Positions 30,468-38,805 of a stretch of DNA of 38,890 nucleotides are shown here, piece after piece. Both the position numbers and the translations under genes were made by a program. The stretch spans positions 1 to 38,890 of the forward strand of contig JAZNOG010000026.1 in NCBI GenBank assembly GCA_045580645.1, given 5' to 3'. The notes under the pieces were generated by a model. It was given only the letters and a program-made list of their open reading frames with translations. It searched no databases and was not told where the DNA came from. Each line of letters begins with the position of its first letter. The first letter of the stretch is position 1. The DNA comes from HGM10836 sp045580645 (GTDB taxonomy: Bacteria > Bacillota_I > Bacilli_A > RF39 > UBA660).

Positions 30468-30936
30468 ATTTAATATCAATTACTTTTATCTCATAACTTC
30501 CATTAGGACTTTCAACAGATACAACATCTCCTACTTTATGTCCCATTAAAGCTACTGCTATTGGAGATTCATTAGAAATTTTACTTTCAAATGGATCAGC
30601 TTCTTGACTACCAACTATTTTATATTCATCAGTTTCATCTTCTTCATCAATATAAGAAATAGTTACAGTATTACCTACCCCTACTTTTCCAGTTTCAACT
30701 TCTTCAATAATAGTAACATCTTCTAAAATAGCTTCTAACTTCTTAATTTTAGCTTCTATTTCAGCTTGTTCATTTCTAGCAGCATCATAATCTGCATTTT
30801 CCGATAAATCACCAAGTGCTCTAGCTTCCTTAATTGCATTAACATTTTCAGGTCTAGCTACATTTATCAAATAATTTAATTCTTCTTTTATTTCTTCAAA
30901 TCCTTCTTTAGTAAGGAAAATTGGTTTTTTATTCAT
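30466..30936 (-). CDS. greA: Transcription elongation factor GreA
   Basis: 156 residues, normal length. The N-terminal coiled coil ('LTKEGFEEIKEELNYLINVA', 'ARALGDLSENADYDAARNEQ', with the acidic tip 'DLSENADY') and the C-terminal FKBP-like domain ('EADPFESKISNESPIAVALM', 'VGDVVSVESPNGSYEI') are complete. GreA rescues backtracked RNA polymerase by transcript cleavage. It lies downstream of mltG-trmR, as in Bacillus, but has its own promoter with a perfect -35 box. Confidence 0.97.
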   Translation of the reverse strand: MNKKPIFLTKEGFEEIKEELNYLINVARPENVNAIKEARALGDLSENADYDAARNEQAEIEAKIKKLEAILEDVTIIEEVETGKVGVGNTVTISYIDEEDETDEYKIVGSQEADPFESKISNESPIAVALMGHKVGDVVSVESPNGSYEIKVIDIK

Positions 30937-30972
30937 TATTTCTTCACCTCATATAAAATTAAGTTCCTCAAA

Positions 30973-31001
30973 AGGATACCATTTTTTTGGATTTTTGTCA
31001 A
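30973..31001 (-). promoter_or_regulatory. greA promoter
   Basis: TTGACA (31001-30996), 17-base spacer and TATCCT (30978-30973), about 36 bases before the greA ATG. A TTACAC-N9-GTGTAA palindrome lies just upstream (about 31005-31025). Confidence 0.8.
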
Positions 31002-31079
31002 GTCTTACACCCGTTTTAAGTGTAAACATAGTAATATATAATATGCTAATAAATAAAATAATAACCAAAAACTAAAAAG

Positions 31080-31679
31080 TTAAATTCTTTTTTCAGTTAC
31101 TGAAAGACCATCACCTATATCGTAGAAAGTCGTCTTATATTTTATATTATCATCCAAAAACATAATATAATTTCTAATTTTCTTAACTAAAGATCTTAAA
31201 TTTCTATTTTCAATTTCACTTAAATCTTTCTTTACATAACCATGAAAACTCAAATTATCAGTAATAATTGTTCCTTTATTATTTAAATTCTTTTCAAAAT
31301 GATTAAAGAAATCCAAATTCTTACTTTTAGCAGCATCAATCAAAATCAAATCAAATTTTTCTTTAAACTTAACATCTAAAGCATCTTTATAAATTAAAGT
31401 TATTCTGTCTTCTAAATGTAACTTCTTAACATTTTTAACTGCTTCCAAATACCTATCTTGATCTTTTTCAATAGAAACAACTGTAACATTTGGATTAGTA
31501 AGAGCCATCATAATCGCAGAATATCCTATCGCAGTTCCTATTTCCAATATTGTTTTAACTTTTTTCTTAATAATATAAGAAGTTAAAAAATCAATACTTT
31601 CATCTACCATAATAGGAACTTTATTATCTAAAGCATACTTTTTAATCTCCGTAATATCCTTATATATTTGTTCTACCAT
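31080..31679 (-). CDS. trmR: tRNA 5-hydroxyuridine methyltransferase TrmR (YrrM family)
   Basis: 199 residues, class I SAM-dependent O-methyltransferase. Motifs: 'ILEIGTAIGYSAIMMA' (SAM loop), 'VVSIEKDQDRYLEA' (acidic residue for ribose), 'FDLILIDAAKSKNLDFFNHF' (catalytic Asp and metal site) and 'IITDNLSFHG' (Asp-Asn metal ligand). Bacillus TrmR makes mo5U at tRNA position 34; identity here rests on family and on the conserved mltG-trmR order. The ATG overlaps the mltG stop, so it is co-translated. Confidence 0.88.
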   Translation of the reverse strand: MVEQIYKDITEIKKYALDNKVPIMVDESIDFLTSYIIKKKVKTILEIGTAIGYSAIMMALTNPNVTVVSIEKDQDRYLEAVKNVKKLHLEDRITLIYKDALDVKFKEKFDLILIDAAKSKNLDFFNHFEKNLNNKGTIITDNLSFHGYVKKDLSEIENRNLRSLVKKIRNYIMFLDDNIKYKTTFYDIGDGLSVTEKRI

Positions 31680-32773
31680 TCTAACCACAATCCTTCATTT
31701 TGTAACTTTTCTTGCATATTAACATGTTCACTATAAGATTTAGTAAAATATAACTTATTATTTTTATCTGAAACAAAATAATAATAATCTGTTTTTATAG
31801 GCTTAATAACGGCAACAATTGCATCTTCTCCCGGAAGACTAACTGGTCCTACTGGCATTAAAACAGCACCATCTCCACGTGTATTATAAGCATTAACCGC
31901 ATCAATATCACTTTGATATAGCTCATCAGTCATATCTTTTTTTACTCCATAATAAGAAGTAACACAACTACCAAAAGGCATATTACTATTTAGCCTATTA
32001 TAAAAGACACTTGCTATTTTTTTAAAATCATCTTTTGTAAATCCTTCTGACTGAGTAACAGATGAAATAGTTAAAAGTTCATGCACGCTATAAGAAGACT
32101 TTTCAATCTCAGTTTTATATTTAGATAAAACCTCATCCATCCTATCTAGCATAACCTCAAATATTTCTTCCACTGTCGCATCTTTTCCACTTATATAATA
32201 AGTATCAGGATATAAATAACCCTCTAAAGAATAATATATTTTACTATTTTTAACATCTTTTGTTATAAACCAATATTTATTAATTAAACTATCTAAATAC
32301 TTTTTATCTTTTAATTTATTCATAACATCTTTATAACTATTATCAGTATTTTTATCAATCAAAGATGCTACTTGTCTCATATTTAGTCCTTCTTTAAAAG
32401 TAATGGATATTTGATTAGTATTTGCGCCTCCTAATAATAAAACATCCACTATTTTTGAAACATTCATATTATAATTAAATCTATATGAAGCAGCATAAAT
32501 ATTATCAATACCCTTAACTTTTAAATATAAAACAAAAAACTTTTCATTTCTAATTAAATCTTTTTCTTTCAAAATAGATGCAATATCATAATAACTAGAA
32601 CCACTAGGAATTACTACATCTATATTTTTATTCTCATTATTTACTGGACTATAAAAATAATAACAAATCCCAAAAATAACAAATAAAATAAACAATAAAG
32701 ATAAACCAAATACTAAAAATAATATTTTTTTCTTAATTTTCTTTTTATTTTTCTTTTTTTTATTACTTTTCAT
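31673..32773 (-). CDS. mltG: Endolytic transglycosylase MltG
   Basis: 366 residues. A very Lys-rich N-terminus and one membrane helix (about 15-40) are followed by a LysM-like part ('VDVVIPSGSSYYDIASILKE', with 'NIDVVIP') and the YceG catalytic domain, with Glu in 'ISSVTQSEGFTKDD', then 'ASVFYNRLNSNMPFGSCVT', 'YNTRGDGAVLMPVGPVSLPG' and 'YYFVSDKNNKLYFTKSYSEH'. MltG cuts nascent glycan strands and sets their length. The ATG at 32773 overlaps the yrzB stop; an upstream in-frame start would extend into that gene. Order yrzB-mltG-trmR is conserved in Bacillus. Confidence 0.93.
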   Translation of the reverse strand: MKSNKKKKNKKKIKKKILFLVFGLSLLFILFVIFGICYYFYSPVNNENKNIDVVIPSGSSYYDIASILKEKDLIRNEKFFVLYLKVKGIDNIYAASYRFNYNMNVSKIVDVLLLGGANTNQISITFKEGLNMRQVASLIDKNTDNSYKDVMNKLKDKKYLDSLINKYWFITKDVKNSKIYYSLEGYLYPDTYYISGKDATVEEIFEVMLDRMDEVLSKYKTEIEKSSYSVHELLTISSVTQSEGFTKDDFKKIASVFYNRLNSNMPFGSCVTSYYGVKKDMTDELYQSDIDAVNAYNTRGDGAVLMPVGPVSLPGEDAIVAVIKPIKTDYYYFVSDKNNKLYFTKSYSEHVNMQEKLQNEGLWLEW

Positions 32774-33062
32774 CAGTTTTTCCAGTTTCTTCTTGTAATA
32801 CTCTAAGAGCAGTCTCAATTACTTTCCATTCTTTTTCTGTAGTAATAGGTTCAAGTTTCATATATTCTCCTTCTTGAGTAACAATTGAACCATAAGCCTT
32901 TAAATTACCATTTTCATCTGGTTCATTATCCGTATAAGCAAGATAATGCTTACCTGTTTCATTTGAATCAAATTCCAATAACTTATAAAACGTTTTTTGT
33001 TCACCATTTTCGTTAAATCCAACAAACATATCATCTCTTAATTCTTGTTTTTCTTTTTCCAT
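32763..33062 (-). CDS. DUF1292 family protein (YrzB)
   Basis: 99 residues, acidic. The pattern 'NGEQKTFYKLLEFDSNETGK', 'HYLAYTDNEPDENGNLKAYG' and 'EGEYMKLEPITTEKEWKVIE' is typical of DUF1292 (F-x-V-L-x-x-F-x-x-E, Y-V-x-L, W-x-x-I). Function unknown in all members. It lies between ruvX and mltG, the order of Bacillus yrrK-yrzB-yrrL, and its last codons overlap the mltG start. Confidence 0.9.
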   Translation of the reverse strand: MEKEKQELRDDMFVGFNENGEQKTFYKLLEFDSNETGKHYLAYTDNEPDENGNLKAYGSIVTQEGEYMKLEPITTEKEWKVIETALRVLQEETGKTDEK

Positions 33063-33063
33063 T

Positions 33064-33477
33064 TTATTTTTCCTTTCTATCTAAATAAGATTGAAGTATA
33101 ACAACCGCTGAAACCCCATCTATTACTTTCTTTCTTTTTTTTCTTGTTAAATTTGCACTTATTAACATATCTTGTGCAACCTTAGTAGTAAGTCTTTCAT
33201 CTTCTAAAATTACTTCTTTTTGAGTAAGTTCCTCTAATTTTTCCTTAAATAAAATTGTATCTTTTGCTCTATCACCACAAGTATTATTCATATTCTTAGG
33301 AAGTCCTAAAACTATTTTTTCTACTCCTTCATTCTTAACAATTTCATTAACTGAAATAAGTAATTTATCTACATCATCATATGTTAAATTATCATAAAAA
33401 GAAGCAACTATTCCAAGCTTATCAGATAAAGATACACCTAAAGTTTTAGTGCCTAAATCAAGTCCTAAATATCTCAC
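33064..33477 (-). CDS. ruvX: Holliday junction resolvase-like / pre-16S rRNA nuclease RuvX (YqgF)
   Basis: 137 residues, RNase H-like fold: 'RYLGLDLGTKTLGVSLSDKL' (first catalytic Asp), 'EKIVLGLPKNMNNTCGDRA' (conserved G-L-P-x-N/x) and 'LEDERLTTKVAQDML' (D-E-R-L/x-T). YqgF family members process the 5' end of 16S rRNA. The start is GTG and overlaps the ireB stop (GTGA). Confidence 0.93.
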   Translation of the reverse strand: MRYLGLDLGTKTLGVSLSDKLGIVASFYDNLTYDDVDKLLISVNEIVKNEGVEKIVLGLPKNMNNTCGDRAKDTILFKEKLEELTQKEVILEDERLTTKVAQDMLISANLTRKKRKKVIDGVSAVVILQSYLDRKEK

Positions 33478-33728
33478 TGTATATCCCTCAAATAATCTTT
33501 TAAAAGTGCTTCAAGTATCTCATCACGACTAATTTTAGATAACTTATTCTTAGAATCCTTATAATCTGTAATGTAAGATAAATCACCATTTAAAAGATAT
33601 CCTACTATTTGATCTATTCCACAAAAACCTTGTTCATCCAAGGCATTTTTAACATTTAACAAAGTCTCAGTAATCATATAATTTTCTTTTTTATCAAAAT
33701 TGTATACAATAACATCTTCTTTTACCAA
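33474..33728 (-). CDS. ireB: IreB family regulatory phosphoprotein (YrzL, DUF965)
   Basis: 84 residues if started at TTG (33728-33726), which stands six bases after GAGGTG; a GTG three codons earlier lies inside that ribosome-binding site and is a poor start. 'ETLLNVKNALDEQGFCGIDQ', 'IVGYLLNGDLSYITDYKDSK' and 'ISRDEILEALLKDYL' match IreB/YrzL. In Enterococcus IreB is a substrate of the PASTA kinase IreK and affects cephalosporin resistance. First gene of the ireB-ruvX-yrzB-mltG-trmR unit. Confidence 0.9.
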   Translation of the reverse strand: MVKEDVIVYNFDKKENYMITETLLNVKNALDEQGFCGIDQIVGYLLNGDLSYITDYKDSKNKLSKISRDEILEALLKDYLRDIQ

Positions 33729-33792
33729 AATTTTCACCTCTTATAAATATACAATACATATTCTAACATTTTTTTTATAACTTAGCAACAAC

Positions 33793-33823
33793 AAAAAAGA
33801 GATTAACCTTAAATTAATCTCTT
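33793..33823 (-). terminator. intrinsic terminator after the 325-residue orphan
   Basis: 10-bp minus-strand stem (33823-33814 with 33806-33797), 7-nt loop, then T-run. It ends the transcript from the strong promoter at 34904-34931. Confidence 0.85.
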
Positions 33824-33832
33824 ATATATTAA

Positions 33833-34810
33833 TTAAAAACCTCTTCTTATTCTAGAAATATTTGCCTTAGTATATGGATGAACCACTCCAGATTTTACCT
33901 CTTTACCTAAAGATTCTAAAATTACACCCTCATATACTTCAATAGTCGTATGTTTAGCATGAAAAACATTATTGTTATTTCTTACCCCATCAGCATCTAA
34001 GCTTAATATTTCAAGAGTTTTTAAAGTAATATTTTCATCAGTAATTTTTTCATTAAAAGAACAAATCTTTGTAAAATTAGTCCCACTTACAGGTTCAATA
34101 ATTAAACAACTTGAATCATCAAAATTATAAGCGTAAGCCCTATATGCAAGTTTATTGCTTTTTTTACTTATACAATTACAAATAGCAACTGGATTATGAC
34201 TATCTAAAATCCTAAATCTTTCTTCTTCACCTAAAATAGAATATTTTCTTTCTGGTGCGTGACCTCCCCTAGATATTCTATGAGAATTACTAGTGGTTTC
34301 AACTTCATCATACATAACAAAACTTTCATTTGGTCTTATAGATTCAAGATATTCTTCTTGTAAATATCCAATATATAAACAAAATCTTCTAGCGGCATCT
34401 CTATATAAATCATTAACACTTTCTACTTCATCATATGGCTTAATAAATCTGTTATCAATACCACGTATTTGATTCATATAAGAATTATGATCAATCTCAG
34501 TTGCTTCTCTTAAAATATGTCCTTCAGATACCTTATATCCTCTCATATCTGACTTATCATATAATAAATAATCATTAAATACTAACAAAATACTATGACC
34601 ATCATTAGCGCTTAAATAAGCTTTCCCGTTTTTATCAAATTCAATGAAATAATTCATAGTATTAGGATTAACCAATTTGGATTTAACCTTCATAACATTA
34701 AAAATTGCATCTTTAATACTGCCAGGAATAACCCTTTCATCAATAGGTATATATGGTAATGTAATATTATTCTCCTCAATAAATTTTTGAATCACTTGTA
34801 AAAATGACAT
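33833..34810 (-). CDS. Hypothetical protein with a strong promoter
   Basis: 325 residues, no family recognised. It is soluble, with mixed alpha/beta character and no membrane segment: 'ITLPYIPIDERVIPGSIKDA', 'SANDGHSILLVFNDYLLYDK', 'DRFIKPYDEVESVNDLYRDA' like segments, then 'SRGGHAPERKYSILGEEERF', a conserved-looking Arg/Gly/His loop, and 'VAICNCISKKSNKLAYRAYAY'. The ATG at 34810 follows AAAGGGGG. Thirty in-frame codons upstream are the 5' leader, not protein, since the ribosome-binding site is here. Transcribed alone from a TTGACA/TATAAT promoter, so probably abundant. Function unknown. Confidence 0.75.
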   Translation of the reverse strand: MSFLQVIQKFIEENNITLPYIPIDERVIPGSIKDAIFNVMKVKSKLVNPNTMNYFIEFDKNGKAYLSANDGHSILLVFNDYLLYDKSDMRGYKVSEGHILREATEIDHNSYMNQIRGIDNRFIKPYDEVESVNDLYRDAARRFCLYIGYLQEEYLESIRPNESFVMYDEVETTSNSHRISRGGHAPERKYSILGEEERFRILDSHNPVAICNCISKKSNKLAYRAYAYNFDDSSCLIIEPVSGTNFTKICSFNEKITDENITLKTLEILSLDADGVRNNNNVFHAKHTTIEVYEGVILESLGKEVKSGVVHPYTKANISRIRRGF

Positions 34811-34819
34811 ATAAATTCC

Positions 34820-34900
34820 CCCTTTTATTAAATAAAAATCCCATTGTATAAACAATGAGAAAGCAAAGTCATAAACAACCCCCATTGTTAATAACTGCAC
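34820..34900 (-). promoter_or_regulatory. structured 5' leader with two competing hairpins
   Basis: The leader has a CATTGT-TTAT-ACAATG hairpin followed by a short T-rich stretch (near 34850-34828), and an upstream AACAATG that could pair with the same CATTGTT. The two pairings exclude each other, as in attenuators. Only base pairing supports this. Confidence 0.4.
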
Positions 34901-34903
34901 ACA

Positions 34904-34931
34904 TTATAACACAAATATTTGCATTTGTCAA
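34904..34931 (-). promoter_or_regulatory. consensus sigma-A promoter of the 325-residue orphan
   Basis: TTGACA (34931-34926) and TATAAT (34909-34904) with a 16-base spacer, both hexamers perfect. It begins two bases after the rhomboid gene stop. Confidence 0.88.
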
Positions 34932-34932
34932 A

Positions 34933-36075
34933 CTAACCAGTAACAACCACAAAATTCATTATTATTAAAAATATAAAATACATTAAAGTAAATATAATTC
35001 CATTAACTTTATCACCAATTGTTCCTTTTGATTTTATACCAAAAGCCATAGTCATCAAAAAACCACCAACTAAACCACCAATATGTGCAAAATTATCTAC
35101 TGATGGAATCATAAAACCAAATAATAAATTTATTAAAACAATTGGTAAAATTTGTCTAACTAAAGTATTACCAAGATATACTCTAAAATTATAACCAAAA
35201 TAAAGTAAAGCTCCAAGTATACCAAATATTGCACCACTTGCCCCAACACTTACTCCATCAATATTAAGAAGTATTGATAAAAGACTTGCAGTAATCGCAC
35301 TAAAAATATAAATACTTAAAAATTTAAACTTTCCAAAAAAACTTTCAGCTTGACTTCCAAGAACATATAAAGCATACATATTAAAGAAAATATGAAATAT
35401 ATCTGCATGCAAAAATGCACCACTTAAAAGCCTATAATACTCTCCCATTCTAATATATGGTCCATAAACCGCAAAAGTATTGATTAAAAAACTATCAAGT
35501 CCAAAAAACTTTTGTAAAACAAAAACTAAAACATTTAAAATAATAAGAGTATATGTAATAACAGGTTTCTTAGGAGTGAAAATCTTATCAACCATTTCTG
35601 CCTCCTTTTTATTTTTTTGATTTATATCATCTGTTATCTTTAAAAACAAACTAACACCTTCTTCATTAAATGTTAACTTTTTATCTATATCAGGAAAATA
35701 TTGATACAAAAAATCATATTTTTTAATATCACTTTCATCTTCCAAATAAATACAATCAACATCTTTATTATTTGATAAAGAAACATTATCCCCCAAATCC
35801 ATAAATATAGACAAAACCCTAACTTTAAAATTAAAAGTTTTCTTCTTAATATTTTTTACTATTCTATTAGTTTTAAATAAATCAAAACCAAATTGCTCAT
35901 TATTATGAATATAATTAGAAACTATTCTAACAATCTTATAATCCTCATCCATATTTTCAAGCCAAATTTCATTTTCAACTCCATGCAAAATAACAGGATT
36001 ATAGTTTTTTTCTGTAATAAAATAATGTAATAATTTCATAACTATTTCATCTTTTTTATTCACATTAATTTCCAT
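34933..36075 (-). CDS. Rhomboid intramembrane serine protease (GluP/YqgP type)
   Basis: 380 residues. A soluble N-terminal domain (1-165) resembles that of Bacillus YqgP ('YNPVILHGVENEIWLE'). The membrane part has at least six helices with the family motifs 'GEYYRLLSGAFLHADIFHIF' (His228 and Asn232), nucleophile Ser280 in 'GVSVGASGAIFG' and His331 in 'NFAHIGGLVGG'. Ser-His dyad is complete. No TPR domain follows, unlike YqgP. Known relatives cleave membrane transporters such as MgtE with FtsH. The ribosome-binding site is GAGGTGA; a single gene between rluD and the orphan. Confidence 0.93.
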   Translation of the reverse strand: MEINVNKKDEIVMKLLHYFITEKNYNPVILHGVENEIWLENMDEDYKIVRIVSNYIHNNEQFGFDLFKTNRIVKNIKKKTFNFKVRVLSIFMDLGDNVSLSNNKDVDCIYLEDESDIKKYDFLYQYFPDIDKKLTFNEEGVSLFLKITDDINQKNKKEAEMVDKIFTPKKPVITYTLIILNVLVFVLQKFFGLDSFLINTFAVYGPYIRMGEYYRLLSGAFLHADIFHIFFNMYALYVLGSQAESFFGKFKFLSIYIFSAITASLLSILLNIDGVSVGASGAIFGILGALLYFGYNFRVYLGNTLVRQILPIVLINLLFGFMIPSVDNFAHIGGLVGGFLMTMAFGIKSKGTIGDKVNGIIFTLMYFIFLIIMNFVVVTG

Positions 36076-36126
36076 TTATACTCACCTCACATAATAATAA
36101 ATATTAACACAAATATGTTAAAAAGT

Positions 36127-37011
36127 CTATTCAAAATAACTTAAAATATCTAAAAACTCTTTTGGTGGACGTGCAGTATAATAAAGTTCTACATTTGTAA
36201 TAGGATGAATAAACTTAATACTTGTAGAATGAAGCATTTGTTCAAAATCATTAAATAACTTCCTATTACCATAAACAGGATCATTTACAATAGGATGATT
36301 TATATAATCCATATGAACCCTTATTTGATGAGTTCTTCCAGTTTCAAGCTTACATTCTAATAAAGTAGCATCTTTAAATCTTTTTAAAACCCTAAAATGC
36401 GTAACAGAATTTTTACTATTAACACTAGTAACAGCATATTTTTGCCTATTATTTAAATCTCTTCCAATTGGAGCATCAATTGTGCCTTTTTCATGTCCCA
36501 AAACTCCCCATACAAGTGCCAAATACTTTCTTTCAATCTTCTTATCCTTAATCATATTAGCAAGTTTATCATGAACAATATCATTTTTAGCAACAACCAT
36601 TAGTCCACTAGTGCCCTTATCAAGTCTATGAACAATTCCAGGTCTAATAGAATTTTCCTTACTAACATTATTAAAATGATATAAAAGTCCATTAACTAAA
36701 GTTCCACTATGATTACCAACTGCAGGATGAACTACAATTCCACTTTTTTTATTTATAATAGCTAAATATTCATCTTCATAAACTATATCAAGGTCCATTT
36801 CTTCAGGAATAATATCTGTTACTTCTTCTTCTATTTCCCCTATTGTAATAACATCATTTTCCTTTAATACATAACTAGAACTTACGACCTTTCCATTTAC
36901 TAAAACCAGTTCTTCTTTAATTAACTTTTGAATCTTGCTTCTAGAATAATCTAAATTTTCACCCAAAAACTTATCAATTCTAACACTACCTACATTTACT
37001 TCTATTTTCAT
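36127..37011 (-). CDS. rluD: RluD-family 23S rRNA pseudouridine synthase
   Basis: 294 residues. An N-terminal S4 RNA-binding domain ('VRIDKFLGENLDYSRSKIQK') precedes the catalytic domain with 'RPGIVHRLDKGTSGLMVVAK' (catalytic Asp in H-R-L-D). The 'LLECKLETGRTHQIRVHMDY' block is also present. This is the YlyB/RluD type. It overlaps the 3' end of lspA by 26 bases, the same lspA-rluD order as in Bacillus. AGAGGTG precedes the ATG. Confidence 0.95.
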   Translation of the reverse strand: MKIEVNVGSVRIDKFLGENLDYSRSKIQKLIKEELVLVNGKVVSSSYVLKENDVITIGEIEEEVTDIIPEEMDLDIVYEDEYLAIINKKSGIVVHPAVGNHSGTLVNGLLYHFNNVSKENSIRPGIVHRLDKGTSGLMVVAKNDIVHDKLANMIKDKKIERKYLALVWGVLGHEKGTIDAPIGRDLNNRQKYAVTSVNSKNSVTHFRVLKRFKDATLLECKLETGRTHQIRVHMDYINHPIVNDPVYGNRKLFNDFEQMLHSTSIKFIHPITNVELYYTARPPKEFLDILSYFE

Positions 37012-37450
37012 TTATTTCACCTCTTACCATATCAAATATAATTAAAAATGTAGAAACACATATAAATATATCCGCTAAATTAAAAACTGGAAATTTATAA
37101 CCAAAAATATTAAAACTTAAAAAATCAATTACTTCACCATATACTATTCTATCAAATAAATTACCAATAATTCCACTAATTAAAATCATATAACAAATAT
37201 TTTGAAACCTAGATAAATTATCCTTAAGTAAATACTTAAATATATAAAACAATACCACAAAAGCAATCAAAATAAATATTAAAGAATAACCCTTGCCTAT
37301 AGAAAAAGCAGCACCTGTATTCTTAATCAAAACTATTTTAAAAAAATTGGGAATAACAGTAATTATTCTATCTAAACCCAAAACTAATCTTTTACTAAAA
37401 AAATCTAATAAAAAACATATAATAATCCCAATATAAAAACCTTTCTTCAT
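36986..37450 (-). CDS. lspA: Lipoprotein signal peptidase (SPase II)
   Basis: 154 residues with four membrane helices. The two catalytic aspartates lie in 'GIIGNLFDRIVYGEVIDFLS' and 'FPVFNLADIFICVS', and the conserved Asn/Gly segments 'VLIKNTGAAFSI' are present. It removes signal peptides from prolipoproteins. The ATG at 37450 follows TAGGTGAT; an in-frame start nine codons upstream has no ribosome-binding site. Confidence 0.95.
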   Translation of the reverse strand: MKKGFYIGIIICFLLDFFSKRLVLGLDRIITVIPNFFKIVLIKNTGAAFSIGKGYSLIFILIAFVVLFYIFKYLLKDNLSRFQNICYMILISGIIGNLFDRIVYGEVIDFLSFNIFGYKFPVFNLADIFICVSTFLIIFDMVRGEINENRSKCR

Positions 37451-37469
37451 AATATCACCTAAATATAAA

Positions 37470-37496
37470 AATAACACTTATCTTATGAATAAGTGT
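37470..37496 (-). promoter_or_regulatory. hairpin in the lspA leader
   Basis: ACACTTAT (37496-37489) pairs with ATAAGTGT (37481-37474) on the minus strand, 7-nt loop, followed by a weak T-rich stretch and then the lspA ribosome-binding site. It may be a weak terminator or attenuator. Confidence 0.5.
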
Positions 37497-37586
37497 CAAA
37501 CAAATTTATTATACAATACTAAATTTATAAAGTTTAATAGACATATTCATAATTTATACTGTCAAACTTCTTTTAAACACAAACAT

Positions 37587-37615
37587 ATTGTATTATATCT
37601 TTAATAAAAAGTCAA
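37587..37615 (-). promoter_or_regulatory. putative promoter of lspA-rluD
   Basis: TTGACT (37615-37610), 17-base spacer and TACAAT (37592-37587). It lies directly after the ymxH stop and gives an lspA leader of roughly 130 bases. Confidence 0.6.
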
Positions 37616-37620
37616 TTAAA

Positions 37621-37842
37621 CTATATCCTAACTAATATAACATCGTCACCAATTCGTTCAATTTTATCCCAACTTATTTCAGATTCACCTTCCGTTTGCT
37701 TAAATTTTAAAAATTTCCTACTACTTTCTATAACTAAAGAAATAAGTTTTCCATCACGATCTAATTTTACATCAATAATATTCCCTATTCTTCTTCCGTT
37801 TAAATCAACAATATCTTTATGTTGTAACTCAGATAAACGCAT
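37621..37842 (-). CDS. ymxH: YlmC/YmxH family PRC-barrel sporulation protein
   Basis: 73 residues from the ATG at 37842, which follows GGTGAT. 'RLSELQHKDIVDLNGRRIGN' and 'IIDVKLDRDGKLISLVIESS' form a PRC-barrel; 'ISWDKIERIGDDVILVRI' is the typical YlmC/YmxH end. In Bacillus ylmC and ymxH-type genes lie beside sigG or in the mother-cell regulon. Here it lies near a SigG-like gene end, with a plus-strand radical SAM gene between. Confidence 0.9.
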   Translation of the reverse strand: MRLSELQHKDIVDLNGRRIGNIIDVKLDRDGKLISLVIESSRKFLKFKQTEGESEISWDKIERIGDDVILVRI

Positions 37843-37914
37843 AATATCACCCATTAAATTTTATTTTTATATTTCATATTTATGAAAATTATGTATAATA
37901 AAATTGGTGATTTT

Positions 37915-38805
37915 ATGAACTCTTTAAAAAACTGCACATTATGTCCTCATAATTGTAAAGTAGATAGAACAAAAACATTAGGATTTTGTAAAGCAAATGA
38001 CAAATTAAAAATTGCAAGAGCAGATCTTTATTACTATGAAGAACCATGCATTTCAGGAACACAAGGTAGTGGTGCAATCTTTTTTAGCAACTGTAATTTA
38101 AAATGTATTTACTGTCAAAACTATGAAATAAGCTGTGACAACATTGGTAAAGAAATAACAATAAATCATCTAGTTGACATCTTGTTAGACTTGCAAAAAC
38201 AAAATGCCTTAAATATTAACTTAGTAACGCCAACACATTATGTTCCTTTAATAATTAAAGCTTTAAAAATAGCTAAACAAAAAGGCCTAACAATACCAAT
38301 TGTATACAACACTAGTAGTTATGAAAATGTAGAAACAATAAAATCATTAAATGGGTTAATAGATATATATCTACCAGATTTTAAATATTATGATGATAAA
38401 TATGCAATAAAATACTCAAAAGCACCAAATTATTTTAAATATGCTAAAGATGCAATAAATGAAATGTTCAAACAAGTAGGAAAACCAGTATTTGATGAAA
38501 ATAACAATTTAAAAAAAGGTGTTTTAATTAGACACCTAATACTACCAAATTTAAAAGAAGACTCCAAAAAAATTATAAAATACATTTATGATACCTATAA
38601 AGATAACGTTTATATAAGTATTATGAATCAATATACACAAATTAAAAATTATAAATATGAAGAACTAAATAGAAAAATAACTAATGAAGAATATGACGAA
38701 ATAATAGAATATGCCTACGATTTAGGTATTAGAAATGCTTATGTTCAAGAAAAAGGAACAGTAGACGAAAGCTTTATTCCAGATTTTAAAACACAAAACT
38801 TTTAA
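37915..38805 (+). CDS. Radical SAM protein of the PflA-like COG1313 group
   Basis: 296 residues. N-terminal cysteines 'NCTLCPHNCKVDRTKTLGFC' form a possible extra metal site. The radical SAM motif is 'SNCNLKCIYCQNYEIS' (Cys-x3-Cys-x2-Cys), followed by 'NLVTPTHYVPLIIKALKIAK', 'VYNTSSYENVETIKSLNG', 'DIYLPDFKYYDDKYAIKYSK' and 'VLIRHLILPNL'. COG1313 members are usually annotated as pyruvate formate-lyase activating-enzyme-like; some belong to the AmmeMemoRadiSam group. The substrate is unknown. The ATG at 37915 follows GGTGATT and was preferred to an earlier in-frame ATG at 37882 because of that ribosome-binding site. Convergent with the sigma factor gene with no bases between the stops. Confidence 0.9.
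   Translation: MNSLKNCTLCPHNCKVDRTKTLGFCKANDKLKIARADLYYYEEPCISGTQGSGAIFFSNCNLKCIYCQNYEISCDNIGKEITINHLVDILLDLQKQNALNINLVTPTHYVPLIIKALKIAKQKGLTIPIVYNTSSYENVETIKSLNGLIDIYLPDFKYYDDKYAIKYSKAPNYFKYAKDAINEMFKQVGKPVFDENNNLKKGVLIRHLILPNLKEDSKKIIKYIYDTYKDNVYISIMNQYTQIKNYKYEELNRKITNEEYDEIIEYAYDLGIRNAYVQEKGTVDESFIPDFKTQNF

Noticed and set aside
34811..34900. 30-codon N-terminal extension of the 325-residue orphan
   Set aside because: No ribosome-binding site upstream; AAAGGGGG directly precedes the ATG at 34810, and the stretch reads as a structured leader.
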